Below, in pieces: positions 47,701 to 60,299 of a DNA stretch of 64,000 nucleotides. The number at the start of each line of letters is the position of its first letter. The stretch's first letter is position 1. The notes under the pieces are model-generated. The model made no database searches and was not told the origin of the DNA. It saw nothing but the letters and a program-made list of their open reading frames with translations. The position numbers and the translations under genes were made by a program. Source of the DNA: Pelodera strongyloides. Taxonomy: Eukaryota > Nematoda > Chromadorea > Rhabditida > Rhabditidae. Location of the stretch: positions 26,990-90,989 of the forward strand of contig JAANDG010000582.1 in the NCBI GenBank assembly GCA_036852015.1, written 5' to 3'.

Positions 47701-50700
47701 AGCAAGTTGACACGGCCTGAAATGCAATTTAATCTCGGCTCAATGTTCAAGTTAAATGTTCAAGGTTCAAGGTTAACACGACAGAAAATAGCAATAGCCA
47801 TGTACCGTTATAATATGCTTTATCGTAACTGGAGTGATGGAGAGAGATCGTATGACGCAACAGTACACAATCAAAATGACTTAATTCATAGAATCAGTAG
47901 GCTGGAAGTAAATAGTTGAACCTCGCTAATTAGCATAGTAGTACGAAACGAATATATTACTCACATCCGCTCTGTCCTTTGCTAGTTTTAGGTTATATCC
48001 TTGTCTTGGTAGTCTTGGCTTTCTGCCACCTTTACAATCAGATTCCACCTGAGAAAATAGTAAGTTGGTATAGTAACGACACGTCAAATCAATACGAAGA
48101 GTAGCATTAGCCGACGTTACCGTAATCAGTGACCAGTGACCACAGTATATTGTATAATTAGGCAATTCTGAACCTGAACGTATGCTACCGTACAGATCCT
48201 ACATACTACATCTACACCCAACAAAAACGAGATAATTTGATAATTATTAGTTATATCCAAACACGCACGCACGCACACGCACACACACACACACGCGTGC
48301 GCACACACAACTGACATAACTATAAAACTAACCTTCTTTATTACATCAAACAGCGTATTCGTGACTACTGGATCCGCGTGAAGAAAGTATTCAAACACAT
48401 CCTTTCCCACCATTCCATTCAAAAGAATGCCAAAGTGTTCGTTGCGTTCACGATAGGTCGCCAACCGCTATACATAGAATACATTAGTCACGATAGGTCA
48501 AGATTCTGACAAATTTTAGGTCTGCGAGGTGATTTTGAGGGGAACCCTTCTTTCCTGGTATTTTGGAGGGAAAAGTTCCACTTTTCTTAGCATTCTCTTC
48601 AGATTTTAAACCAAAATCGGGGGAAGGGCACAATTTTTGGACTTAAAAATGGCAAAAATTGGGGCGAATCCTACACATTTTCGTCTATTTCTGGCCTTAT
48701 AGGGTCCCCCAGCACCGATGCTACTTATAAAAGTAAATACGGCCCCTGATATGTCCAATGTAAAGTTCCCTTGTACCAAATATCACCTTAACTCATAGTA
48801 ATACTCCCGTCTAATAATGGGGATGCCGGGCTGGCCTAACCAAAGTTAAGTTCACATACCAGTAATTCATTGGAGTAAAGTAATATCCCAAAAATTCTAC
48901 TAACAAACTAACCTTGATCGCAGATGCTTGTTTCCGCGTCGCATGCAAACACTTGCTCTCTGATACCCGGTGTAAGCTGTACTTCCGGGTTTCCATATTT
49001 CCATTTGACAGTGAAAATCGCAAGGTAGCAAGGTTATGGTAGCTGTTAGCTGTAGCCAATCGCTAAGGTTACGGTAGCAAACAGCTAAGTAAAAACCAGG
49101 AATTCTTCTTCTAATAATAGTAATAAGTAATAATCAATTAACAACAAGAAAAACTTCAAATAATAACCTAAAACCTAAAAACCTAAGAGAAATGAACAGT
49201 CCAAGTTCAACTACAAAAGGAGCATAATCAACTAAATGTCGTCAAAGCAAAAGTAAAGCAAAAAAGAATGGAAAAGATAAGGGATAAAATCATATTACAT
49301 TTTACACAAACAGATAATGCAAATCGCCAGAACGATCATAGAAAAGAAGCAAGATTATGAAAAGAGATTTATTAAATCACTAACTTGAATAAATTTCAAT
49401 AGAATTACCAAGAGGTAGTATGTACAGTACTTAACTACGCTATAAAAAAAACTAGACAGTACTAGAAAACATTAATAATGCAAAACACTTAGGTCACGTT
49501 ATTAGTTAACATATTATTTCCCCATCAAAAAAAAAACAGAATGTAGAAACCCGTACCCTAAACGATAAACAAACAACAGAAATACAAACTACAAAAAGTC
49601 AAACTCACATCAAAGATGGGCATAAACATGTGCTTTTAAAACTCCTCTTCGGGCACTAAGCTAAATATACCATCTCCAATTAAAGCACGGATTTACGCCC
49701 TGTATCAAAGATAAACTGCACCCCGTTTATGTTAATAGTTAATATATTATTTCCCCTATCAAAGATAAGTAGATAAGTAAATAAGCATTCACAAATCTTA
49801 ACAACGGTTAAACAATAAATAACGAAATAGAAAAGAGACAAAAAGAAGCACACCTCACTCTTCGGCATCGTACAGTTCAGCAAGTTCGGATGAATGCGCC
49901 GTGGCATCCAAATAGAATCCACGCTTCAAAAACCGGCTGTCACGAATTTCCTAAATAATTAAAATTAAGAATCTGCTCGTGAAGTCTAGAAACAATATAA
50001 CAACTCACTTTAGTAATAAGTACATTAGTGCAAGTTCACACTTCACTTTAGTAACAAGTCATTAGTATTAGTACAGGTATACCGTATACCATTCTGAGAA
50101 TACCGGCTTTGGCAGAGAATTGAGAAAAGACACAGAAAAGCAATTTGAATAATTTCTTTAAAGCGAAATACCGGCCGGTTATTGAAACGCATCGTGAAAC
50201 GTTAAGTTGATCGAATTTAGCTCGATTTTTATTCTAATTTTACTCATTTGCATCAGCTGCATAAGAATGCTGGTGTACTCGATGTGTTTCAAAAACCGGC
50301 CGGTATTTCGCTTTAAAATGATTAAACACATTTGAACATACATTTTGCAGGCGGTTTCCGAAATTCATTTCCAATTCGTTTAGCTGCTCCACTGTGGGAG
50401 TAGGGTCTGAAAACAAACAGAAAAAAGAATGAGAATAACTAATAAGCCAAATACGCAGACACCCCGTTTTTGAAACATAAGTAAGACAACTCCATTCCTA
50501 CACATGAAAGTATGGTCGAGCCGAATTAAAGTCGATTGTAATATATTCTATCCATGTCATTTGCATGCAGTGCATGGGAATGGAATTGGAGTTATCCCAA
50601 ATCCGTGAATAAAACCGGATGTTACACCGCTTTAAGAGAAACTACCCCAACCCAATTCAACAACTTTTAATAAAGATAAAAGATAAAGTCCATCAACAAC

Positions 50701-53700
50701 TTTTAACTCACGATAAATAATCGGTTCCCATTGTTTGTTAAGCTCGGAGGGAGGTACTGGAGCTCCGGTTAAATCAAATTTGGTCCTCGCCAAAGCCGAA
50801 ACCTTTTCCAGTTTCGCCATCTCTCTGCGGTACTTTTCATCTATTTTCACGCTCTTCAACTGTGCGGCTAATTGAGAGATCTGAAACTGGCTTTGATATT
50901 ATAATGTAGATTAAATCCAGAAACTAAAAGTACTTAGTGACTACAGAAACTGAAAGAACGTAGTGTCCATTACAGGGTCAACCACCGCATCACAAAGCAA
51001 CGATTTTCATCCACACATTATTTTCTTACACAAAAAATTCGCCTACAGAACTAGGTATGTCAAACAAAGCGATAAAATAAACCAAAAATTGAACATACCC
51101 CCACCCATAAACCCTACCTGTATATGTGCACTCTCAATGAACGCGTTCCCCTCCGGCGTGTTCACCATATGTTTCGGTAGTTTAATGCGGGGATCACAAG
51201 CCCGGCACCTGATACGGTGGCCGTGGAACACAAAACAGTCCAAGTCCTCCTGAAGCAAAGGAATAAGAAATAGCTGATACGATCAGAGCTTCTTCTCACT
51301 CCCAATATAAGATTCAAAAACACATTGAAATATAATAGATGATACGATCAGAGCTTCAATATAAGCTTCAAAAACACGAATCAAAATGGTATTTGAATCT
51401 TATATTAGGCATCGGAAAAGGCTCTGATCGTATCATATATCTGTTGAAAATGACGGCCTCCCTGAAGCAGCACGTCAACAAACAAATAAGAAATACGCTT
51501 AGTTGCTTAGTTCTCGAAATTCCAATTCCTTTTCCCGTCCCCGTCAGAGTTTCTTCCACGTTCATTTTTTTCCCTCTTTATTAGGATCACACGGTCGACG
51601 GTCTACTGGTTCTGGGTTCGTCTTTGATAACCACCCCTGCGCCTGTGCTCCCCCGTAAAAGATACAACGAGTGAGGAAAGCAAATTTCCGAGTATACAGG
51701 TATGCAAAGAAAAACATTCCAGAAAAATCAGTGGAAATCGACAAACTTTACTCGTTCACTTCCAAAATACTGATAGAACCTACCGCGCCTTGTTGCTGCT
51801 CAAAATAGTCTGCCATAAAGATATTCGCGTTGCATTCGCTCTCACTGGCCGGCGTCACGTGTGCACCACGGCAAGACGGATACCGTTGTAGGAAAACCTA
51901 GACCAAGTACATGATTATATTGCCAGTCGTTAAGTATTAATCCACTAAAACACTTTACATTCGTTGACTACTTAGTACTTAAATAAATGATAACCATCGC
52001 GCTCTATTTTATCCTTAAAATGATAAAACAAACCAAAAGGCTCTATAGTCTCAATGGTCTTAGTGTCCCAGTAAAAAGTTCTTAACACGATATCGCCGAA
52101 GGAAGGGAACAATTATTCGGAAAAAGCAAATAACTAGAACTTACCTTAAAAATCTCCCAATCCTGTGTGCCCCTAGGCAATCCACTGACTCGAATAACAA
52201 AATGAACCTCACTAAAAGGGAAAGATAAAAAAAAAGGTGGTTTCGTCCAAAAAAGGCAACTAACAAACACAAACAAACTAAAATCACAATAAACACGCAC
52301 TGCACAATCATGGTCTCATGGTTCAATTCAAGGCAAGGCGGCAAGGGCAAAGCGTGAAATTAAACAAAAACGTCCAAATCCCATATATCAAATTCTCTAA
52401 CATTCTGCTTGTATCGTAGCATATACTACTATGTTACATCCTAATATGCAGTGTAAATAAAATAAAAATGTCAATAATTCAAAGTAAAATAACCCACGGA
52501 TGTCGTGGATTCCTCGCGAACGCAACGCCAAAACTGAAACAAACAATAAGTACGCTCCTTCACACATGCCATGCTATTAGGATTAGGCAGACACGAAATC
52601 AAACAATTAAGCTATGTACGAAAAAAATCGCACGAAGAACCGGTGATCAACAAAAGCTTGTATATTAGTATTCAAAAGACGACCAACATCAAAAGATTAA
52701 AGACTGAAATTAAGAACCTACACTTTCGGTGGCGAAATCATCGGCATTTCCTGGCCCATAATTCGAAGCATTGCATGAATGCACTCGCTTGGAGTGGCAA
52801 AGTCCACAAAGCAGTAGCCAGAAAACTGAAATAAATACACTAATAACCAATGTACTAAGGATCAACAAACAATTGCGAAAGAACGCGTTAACTGAAAAAA
52901 AAAATGGTCATTTAGAGTCTCATTGTGTCATCCATCATACCCCATTTAGATTTCACTTAAATCTTGTAGGCTTCACGAGCATTAGAGCATTCGCCTTTGC
53001 TCAAGGGTAGTAGAATATCAATATCTTACTAAACTGGGTAATACAATACTTACTAAACTGGGTAGTACAATACTTACTAAGCGGCTTTATATGAACTCGG
53101 CCCGCTAATCCAAACCACTTCCTACTTTGAGTTTCCCAATACCAGCAGAACTGAAATAACCAAATACCTCACCTTCTGAGTATGCCTATCCGAAACAAAG
53201 CGCACGTTGATTGGCTTCAATTCGTAGTAAGCAAAGATATTGAGGACGAGGTCAAGAGTGTAGTCGTCCTAGAAACAAAACAACAGTGTTATGATTTTGA
53301 TTATGTTTAGTATTCGTGTGTGATTTGTTCTTTGTAGTTTGGTCCCTCGTCAGTATACTGCGTTGCGAAGCGTGGCATCTTAGGGACACCTTATGAGATG
53401 CGTTAATTGTATATCCTCAACAAACTATTTGTAAGTGTGAACATGTTCAAAATTCAAAGATCGCTATTCAAAGACAGGTAGTTGCATAACAAAGACAAAA
53501 GCCCCTAAATGTTTGGATAAGAGTCTAAGTTGAGGGCACATAACAGTTTGCATAAAATACGAACGGAATATTTGCATTTAATACTTTAGCATCTATGTAT
53601 TTGTCGTCGTTGTCCAGGTCCAGTATGTACCACAAACTACGTGTCAGATCACTCAAATCTCAGACATGAAACAGTGTGCAAGTGCAATACAAGAAAACTA

Positions 53701-53823
53701 AATAATGGGATTCCATAGAAATGTAAAAAAGTAAAACTAACTCACATCACACGCCATCCATATGCTGAGCGGATCATCTTGATTAAATAGGCGAGGCCGA
53801 GTTCCCGCCAAAGCTACAGCCAT
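44799..53823 (-). CDS. Two-RRM protein resembling tRNA selenocysteine-associated protein 1 (SECP43/TRNAU1AP) with extended tail
   Basis: SECP43 proteins associate with tRNA-Sec and the selenocysteine-incorporation machinery; the role here is inferred from similarity. Nineteen exons (minus): 53746-53823, 53173-53268, 52722-52825, 52498-52533, 52145-52211, 51784-51897, 51118-51249, 50712-50880, 50342-50406, 49859-49950, 48913-49042, 48333-48467, 47965-48048, 47046-47115, 46602-46678, 46116-46340, 45824-45908, 45316-45389, 44799-44957; 663 residues in frame. RRM1 (about 20-105) starts SIWMACDDYTLDLVLNIF with RNP1 GYCFVDFATPSECIHAM; RRM2 (about 106-195) contains VIRVSGLPRGTQDWEIF and YPSCRGAHV, the latter very close to YPSCRGG of human SECP43, then ADYFEQQQGA. 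A ...LYDAEDYH... stretch echoes the SECP43 C-terminus, but about 350 further residues follow, ending basic (KKGRKATK, KDRKRSRGG). Human SECP43 is 287 aa. A nearby duplicated gene joined by mis-prediction is the alternative for the tail. Confidence 0.82.
45429..45574. mobile_element. MITE, TTAA-type GCGAAAT relative
   Basis: Left TTAAAGCATAATAACAGCCG, right GGCCGTTATTATATTGCTTT, with ACGTATGCTGGACGC-like cores. In a SECP43-like gene intron. Confidence 0.65.
46721..46856. mobile_element. MITE, CGTATTCACCAACACACAGGGAGCC family
   Basis: Ends TGAGGCCGTATTCACCAACA and TGTTGGTGAATACAGCCTC; internal hairpin eroded. It begins about 40 nt from exon 46602-46678. Confidence 0.75.
47381..47514. mobile_element. 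MITE, GAGGCCATATTCACCA family
   Basis: Ends GAGGCCACATTCACCACTG and AGTGGTGAATATGGCCTCA; interior GGGGAAATATTCCCTGGGGA and GCAGAGAAAAAGACG. Confidence 0.8.
48263..48308. repeat. (CA)n/(CG) microsatellite
   Basis: Runs of ACGC and CACA ending in CACACGCGTGCG, inside an intron of the SECP43-like gene, about 25 nt from exon 48333-48467. Confidence 0.8.
50158..50316. mobile_element. MITE, TTAA-flanked GCGAAAT family (best-preserved copy)
   Basis: Ends TTAAAGCGAAATACCGGCC and GGCCGGTATTTCGCTTTAA are exact reverse complements over 19 nt, with TTAA borders. It defines the family termini. Confidence 0.85.
50461..50635. mobile_element. Degenerate MITE, GCGGTAT subfamily
   Basis: Left CCCCGTTTTTGAAACATAAG, right AAAACCGGATGTTACACCGC followed by TTTAA. 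The left terminus is lost. It lies between exons 50342-50406 and 50712-50880. Confidence 0.5.
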
Positions 53824-54493
53824 TTTATGAATATTTCGAAGTGCTCAAATCCTTTAAATGAGAATTCGAATACCTGAAAATAAGCTTGTAATTAAAAAAG
53901 TATAATGTTAATAATAAATTCATTAAACAAAAGGAAAAAACGCAGAAACAGAAATGAAGAAAAGAAAATGCGATAAAAAGGCAATTCGCATAGAAAAATA
54001 CAGAATAACAGAATACGGTATAAGTGACAGGTCATAGACCAGCACAAGAAAGAAAAGCATCGAATAATAACAAGACAACAATTTAATAAGAAAACAAATA
54101 AGTACAACATCCACAACAGCTATAAACTTTCTAAAATACATTTGAGTTTGAGAAACTATACCATGCAAGGAGATAAATCGCATACAAAAGAGAAATATAA
54201 CAACAGAACGGCAATAAAGGTAAACACTCAGAAGGCAAATTTTGAGATTCGGAGGCAGACGTACGAATTACCTGAGATAGTGATACGATTTAAAACTAAA
54301 AGAACAATGAACAACTATAACCCGATGGGACGTAGAAGGCCAAAAGGCTAACAAATACTAACAAAACCCGATTCCAAATAAATGCACCGCACAAAAAGAT
54401 ACCTGAATTGAATATTACCTGAGTAAGAAATTAAGAAACCGGACAAATTGGGAATTAGAAGATAGAAGCTAGAAACGCTCAAGGGTAGGCACA

Positions 54494-55363
54494 CTAAGCA
54501 ATGAATTGTTGAAAAAGTACAAGTACAGAGGGAATAATAAAAAAATAATGGGAAAAAATGTGCACCTGCGGGATGAATGAACCAATGAACATGCAGTTTG
54601 CAATTAGAACTTTCGATTCTTTAGAATCATAACACTATTGAATAGTAAACGAAGCATTCGAAACGAAAACAAGAAAAAAAACTAAGAAATTCCAAAATTC
54701 CTACTTTTTCCACGGGTAATTGTGGCCTGGCACTTCCTTCTAAAAATGCTTTTTTTTTTTTTTTAAGAAAGTGAAAAAGAACAATTTCAAGCCTCCGTTT
54801 GACTCACTCGGAGAACTAGACCACAAAGCACCAACCCACCAACTAATGTGTGTTTTTTTATCTGAATACAGCACAATACAAAAGTTTTCTTCTTATGATC
54901 TATATGAGTGATAGAGTGATACGATGAGTCTAAGAATGTAAAAGGCCCAGCTAAAACATACATACATTATAATTAATCCCTTAACCGCTACTATTAAATT
55001 AATTAAATCATTAATAAGAAAAAAACACTCACCTTCATTCCAGTGACCAAACTCTTAATATCCGCATCGCGTTGCTCATTTGCAACTGCCTTGCAAACTT
55101 GAACTGCGGCAGTTCTCGGGTCACAGTACTTCTAAAGGTCAAATAAGCAATAATCATATTTCAGCGAACTTAGCAAACAGGTTTCTGAAACCTATTTTGG
55201 ACAAATAAACTACACTGACGTTTGCAAAATCAAAATGACGACAATCAAAATAAAATAACGCGCCGTCATTTCATTTGCATACATTACATGGGGAATGTAG
55301 ACACGTAGATCATTCGTTTCAAAAACCGGCTGTTATAACACTCTCTTACTACTACTATAAGAA

Positions 55364-55395
<32 letters not shown>

Positions 55396-55870
55396 AAAGG
55401 ACAAACAACTGCTGTTCAACGTAACCGCACAGCACAAAAAGCTACCAAGAACGAAACATCCACAAAATGAATAATACAAAAAGATAATCAAATAATCAAC
55501 TTACGAACACATCCTGCTCCAATTCGTCAATTTTCTTGGCCCTGTAACGAAAGCAATTATATGCACACAGCTATGGCGAAATTTTCTTACACTTATCATT
55601 GCAAACATAAAACACCCACAGCACGCATCACTATACTTTAAACTTTGCGTTATCCCGTTATCCGGCTCTCATGAGACATATAGGTAAACAACCGCTGTTT
55701 TGTCCATATAAACGGAAATACAAAATACGAACCGGTTATATGCTCCTACCTCGAAGTGGTGGAAATTTTTTTCGGTACATTATGCTTAGCAGACATCATT
55801 AAAGGGACAGGCCCATCAAAATAAACATTATTTACGATTTCATGTTATTTTTTTATTACTAGCATTTATT

Positions 55871-55901
<31 letters not shown>

Positions 55902-56354
55902 CTTATTATATAAAGGAGAAGAGTTTACTTTTTTGTTTGAAGCCGCGTGTGAACACAACGAAATCCTTTCATAAAGAAAATTTTCTATTCACAATCGAAT
56001 GAGAACATACAAAATCTTTGCCGCTGGCGGGATTCGAACCCACAGCAGCACACAATCTCTCGCTTCACAGTCCAACGCTCTACCTGCTGAGCTATGCTAG
56101 CTTATCACAAGGATAATCCTCTGCCCTACATACATCACCTTCAATAGCAAATTTGCATGGTAGCATTAGTCGAGTGGTGATCCAAACTGATTATTATACG
56201 TTTCCACAATCAGAGACGTGTGAATGTTTGGGAGGAGAAAGAGACGAGAGTTAACTTTTTAAATTGTAGCAATCCTTTTTTTAAATAGGGAAACAATCGG
56301 CCGAAGGCCGATTCCTCCAGTCGGAGAAGAGCCCGTAGGGCTCTTCGAACGGCT

Positions 56355-56423
<69 letters not shown>

Positions 56424-59400
56424 TACTTTTTATCCACATTCACCCCGGGGAACTTTTTTACGACGAGCCCAACTTATAAAGGTACCGTAGCTGCATCAAT
56501 TTAGTCATAAAAAATCTTTTAATTTTCGTATGTTATAACACAGTTGTAGTATTACGCTCAATAAAGGAGCGTCAGAGAAAAAAGGACTGCGCACACCCAG
56601 AGAGCAGACAACCAGAGCGGATAGGCAACGAGAGGAAGGGCCAGGCAACGGTAGCAAGCTCAAATACGTTGAGCTCGTCGGAAAAAAGTTCGCCGGGGTG
56701 AATGTCGATAAAATTTAGTTTGTATATATTGTAATAATAAACAATATTAATAAAAAATAAGAAGAAATCGTAAATATACGTTTATTTTGATGGGCCTGTC
56801 CCGTTAAGGGAAAAAAAACTAACTCTGCAGGATTCGCTTCCTGGACTTTCTTCGCAATGTCGTATGGAATGTGCTCAGGACGGGCCTTCTTTTCGAGAAG
56901 CGATCTGAAAGAAAATAACGAAAAATCTTTTCCCAAGCCACATTTGCTAAAGGGCAACATCCAGTTTTAACCCCACAGCATCCCCACGTAGTGTATACAT
57001 TTTAGGCTAACCATACTCATTTGCATATAACACAATGGGAAGGGAACACCGTATAAACTGGATAAACCTTACTGCACGGTTATTTGTTGTTGTTGGGTCT
57101 TCGACTGCCGCATGTCCTAAAGTGAAATAAAAATTCTGGATGGCGCACCTTAAAATGATTACATGTATGTATAAACGAAAGAAAACCAAATGAAACAGGA
57201 TAAGAAAAATAACAAAAAGAAAACCGTTAAACTGTTTTAAGTTTTAGGCAACAAAATGAAAAGTTGGAGATTTGATTTGAAGAATGATAGCTCAAAAGCA
57301 GGCAGGTAAATAAAATCGGCATAAACCAAGAAAGCATGAAAGGCACAAAACACTGACAATTTATTTGTATCTCTCCAGTAGCCTAAAAAAAAGACAATCA
57401 GCAAGTTATGTAGATCAAAGTGCGAAACAAGTTCGTTACTATTGTCGACGTATAAAGGTCTCATACGCTAAAAGCCTAGGAGAAATATATCCCAGTATAA
57501 AGCATTACAATCCACATGCCCCACCCAGCCCACGGTCTCGATCGGTTACGGATTTACGGCTAAGGGACTTATGATTTACGGCTAAGGGACCGAACGCGAA
57601 CCGATACGTTCTCTCAACTACTTCACTTTATTCACTCTGGCACAAAACGAAATACACCACTAAGCTCGTATTCACACTAATTTCGAGGTGACACGTGCCA
57701 CTATGTATTCATTAAATTCACACCTCACACTAATCAACTAATTAACTAATTAACCAATTTAACCAGTAATACTAAGCTCGCTTTCGTGATGGGCATTCCG
57801 AAACCAATACGGAACACAATGTCGTATGGATTTTAGTGCTGGTTGATCATTAAATGGTGATTTTTTTGCGTAAAAAGATATATGAGTTAATTCATACAGT
57901 ATTGAGCTGAACACTTTCTGATTTCCAACTTTCCACACTGCTTTAAATAAACGCTTTCGGATATGGCGATAGCGATCCCGAACGAGGATTTTTTCCGATT
58001 TTCCTTCGGAAAGTACATACCGAACTCGCCCTTAACAAAGCACTTACCTGAAAACGGTATGCGTTAGCACGAAGTACGGCGGTTCGAAAATGGTGGGTCC
58101 TCAAAAATTCGAACACTTCAAAAACGGTCGCGTTCGCCTTCTTTTCCTGGCATTCGATCAGTCCTACAATATTCAAATAGCAATAATAATAATAAATAAT
58201 AATAATAATAGTAAATAATAATAATAATAATAATGGACAGTAACAATAACCGGACAAAAAGTACATCAACCAGAAAAGGAACAAGATTAATAAGTTTTTT
58301 AGTGGCTAGTGGCATAATCTAGTGCTGTGGTGGTGCGGTGGTGGTGGCGTCTACGCTACGAGATATTACTAAAGTACGAGATACTTTTTTGCTTTCTTTT
58401 TTCCGGTAAGGTAGCACTCAAGCCTCAAGCTTATTGGTGAATTGATTTCTAGCAAGGCATTACCGCATTACTTTTTTTCTCAAGGAAACTCAAGCTTATC
58501 ATTGCATGCGGCTTAATTTGCCAACCTCTTATCATCATTTTATATGATGCACACTTATATTATTTACTTTATATAATAAGATAATATGTCAATAAATTAT
58601 TATTATTATTGATGCAGTTAAATTTACACACGCATCACTCACTGAGCATTCGACCGCCGTGCTGCAACTCCTGTTCGACGAGTTTGAAGTTTTCTTTCAG
58701 ATCAGTTATAAGCTCTTGAATGGGAGGCTCGTCTTTCTAGAAATGATGGCATCAGAAATCAGAATTATTGATGACTATACAATAAACACTAGACTAGGAC
58801 ATATTAACATAATTATATAAAAGAAATACGGTATCATACCTAGCATAAATAGCTTGGATTTCTTAATTCTGTCCGAAATTCCGAAAAAAAATTAAGGCAA
58901 ACAGTAGTGATCGACCAATAATAAAGGGTCGGATCCACGGAAATACGTGCTTTATATTTTTTCTTCAAAAGATCACGGTTTGTTTACTCATGCTATAAAC
59001 ATGGTAATTTTTTACGTTGAATTAAATAATATATAAATGAGATATCATCATCCTAAAAAGGAAAAAAGACATTTCTTTCCGCCAAGAAGTTACGCCACAA
59101 GCCACAAGGCTCGCAACTATGCAACAGAAACGTACCGATTCCATATTAAGTACAAGTGACTGATCCTTCTCTGACAAGTAGACTTTGATATCGTTCCACA
59201 AAGTGAGCATAAACTGATCGTCTCTAGAATAAAGAATAAAACAATTGCTTTAAAAATTTTATACCAAAAAAGTAAACCATAATCATGATACATGAATGGA
59301 GGAGCAGGAGCCAGGAGCGACACCACATCATTCGCTAGCACAAACACAATACCGCCACCAATACAGAGACCGTATTCAACAGCACACAGGGAGCCCTCCA

Positions 59401-60000
59401 TGGCCTCCCCAGGGAGCTAGAGCTGAAGAGTGCGTTGAGGTAGAGAGTGCGGGAGCAGAAGAGAATCAGAGCGCTCGTGACCCTAGGGAGGGCTCCTTGT
59501 GTGTTGGTGAATACAATACGGCCTCAGCATACATCAACCAGGTATTAAAAAAAGGCCAAAATGGTGCTGAAATTCCAAAAAAAAATAAACACTAAACTTA
59601 CGGTGGTCTCTTACCGACGGCCACTCCGACGAGAGGATTGAAATCCTTAATTTTCACCACAAAACTGTCCCTGTCGGCTGAAAACGGTCAATACAAACAT
59701 AGGAATCAAAGTATCAAAGTATTGCATCGAGCATACCGGCAACTTTGCTTAAACCGAGCAATTCTCTGACGACCAGTAAATAACACTACGTTGCACGATC
59801 AAGCCTGTAGAACGAACAAATAAAGAATTCTCACGGGTGCATGTGTGCTCCACGCCCAGCGCATACAGGAAGCGAATTCGCTTGTCTGAGTGCACGGGTG
59901 CCGCGTCGGGAGTTTCCAATTCACTCCCCTCTGAACCAAACGACATAATCTGTAAAACCATCAGAATAAAGATCAAGGAACGACTTGGCCATCCGCTCAT
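54494..60000 (-). CDS. Unrecognised secretory-pathway protein with signal peptide and coiled-coil segments
   Basis: Ten exons (minus): 59835-60000, 59615-59677, 59136-59221, 58643-58736, 58048-58163, 57073-57116, 56824-56904, 55505-55541, 55033-55131, 54494-54565; 285 residues in frame. The N-terminus MSGWPSRSLIFILMVLQIMS is a convincing signal peptide; then VEHTCTPDRDSFVVKIKDFN and FMLTLWNDIKVYLSEKD. Charged helical stretches follow (LKENFKLVEQELQHGGRML; KKANATVFEVFEFLRTHH), with a potential N-glycosylation site NAT. A Gln-rich hinge (KTQQQQITVQ) precedes further charged helix and CDPRTAAVQVCKAVANEQR. The last exon (HYFFIIPSVLVLFQQFIA) would be a C-terminal membrane anchor or GPI signal, but that exon is the least certain. 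Exon 59136-59221 needs the second of two adjacent AG acceptors to keep frame. No family recognised; suggested location ER/Golgi or cell surface, by inference only. Confidence 0.7.
55255..55342. mobile_element. Fragment of a GCGGTAT-type MITE
   Basis: Only the right part is clear: CATTCGTTTCAAAAACCGGCTGTTATAACACTC resembles MITE right ends, preceded by CATTTGCATACATTACATGG. An (ATT)n run follows at 55361-55394. Confidence 0.45.
56028..56104 (-). repeat. tRNA-like segment (SINE head or tRNA pseudogene)
   Basis: On the minus strand the A-box TAGCTCAGCAGGTAGAGC forms a perfect GCTC/GAGC D-stem, and the B-box GGGTTCGAATCCC lies in a pairing T-arm. The acceptor ends do not pair well and the spacing between arms is about 10 nt too long, so a functional tRNA is unlikely. 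Confidence 0.6.
56357..56421. repeat. (TA)n microsatellite
   Basis: About 32 uninterrupted TA units inside the TTAA-flanked element; a shorter AT tract is at 55874-55902. Confidence 0.95.
57940..58035. mobile_element. Half copy of the GGGCGCGTTCGGG MITE
   Basis: One arm only: GCTTTAAATAAACGCTTTC...CCCGAACGAGGATTTTTTCC...CATACCGAACTCGCCCTTAA. It matches the right arm of the 11136 and 40682 elements and ends 13 nt before exon 58048-58163. Confidence 0.6.
58186..58236. repeat. (AAT)n microsatellite
   Basis: Imperfect AAT runs, similar to those at 11587-11610 and (ATT)n at 55361-55394; all are intronic. Confidence 0.85.
59365..59527. mobile_element. MITE, CGTATTCACCAACACACAGGGAGCC family
   Basis: Ends GAGACCGTATTCAACAGCAC and TGTTGGTGAATACAATACGG; interior GGGAGCCCTCCATGG and AGGGAGGGCTCCTTGTG. 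In an intron of the secretory-type gene. Confidence 0.75.
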
Positions 60001-60299
60001 CACACAGCAAGGTCACGACGCTCCGGAGGATTATTGATTAGGTGTTTTTCGTACAAATATGGGACCTATTCATTCAACGAGATGTCCACGTTTTGATTAC
60101 AATTTAGGACTGACTGGGTCCCTTTGAGCGCACTGACTGGGTCCCTTTGAGTATTAACTGCGCATTCCAAAATGACTCATGCTATAAATAAGGAACAGAT
60201 AAACGCCAACGACCATTCCAAAAAAAGGCGCAGATAGAAAAATAAAAATATTCAAAGAGTCGCAAAAAATCAAAGAAAACGCAAAAGGCAAACCCGTCA

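Larger units (their letters stand above)
55799..56807. mobile_element. 1-kb TTAA-flanked element filling an intron, with AT microsatellite and tRNA-like segment
   Basis: Inverted terminal repeats of about 75 nt: left GGGACAGGCCCATCAAAATA, right TATTTTGATGGGCCTGTCCC (as its complement), bordered by TTAA on both sides, as for piggyBac-type elements. The interior carries (AT)n at 55874-55902, a tRNA-like stretch at 56028-56104, and (TA)n at 56357-56421. No transposase ORF. The right end lies about 17 nt from exon 56824-56904. Confidence 0.85.

Noticed and set aside
56028..56104. Functional tRNA gene
   Set aside because: A- and B-boxes are good, but the acceptor stem does not pair and the spacing is too long; a SINE head or pseudogene fits better.
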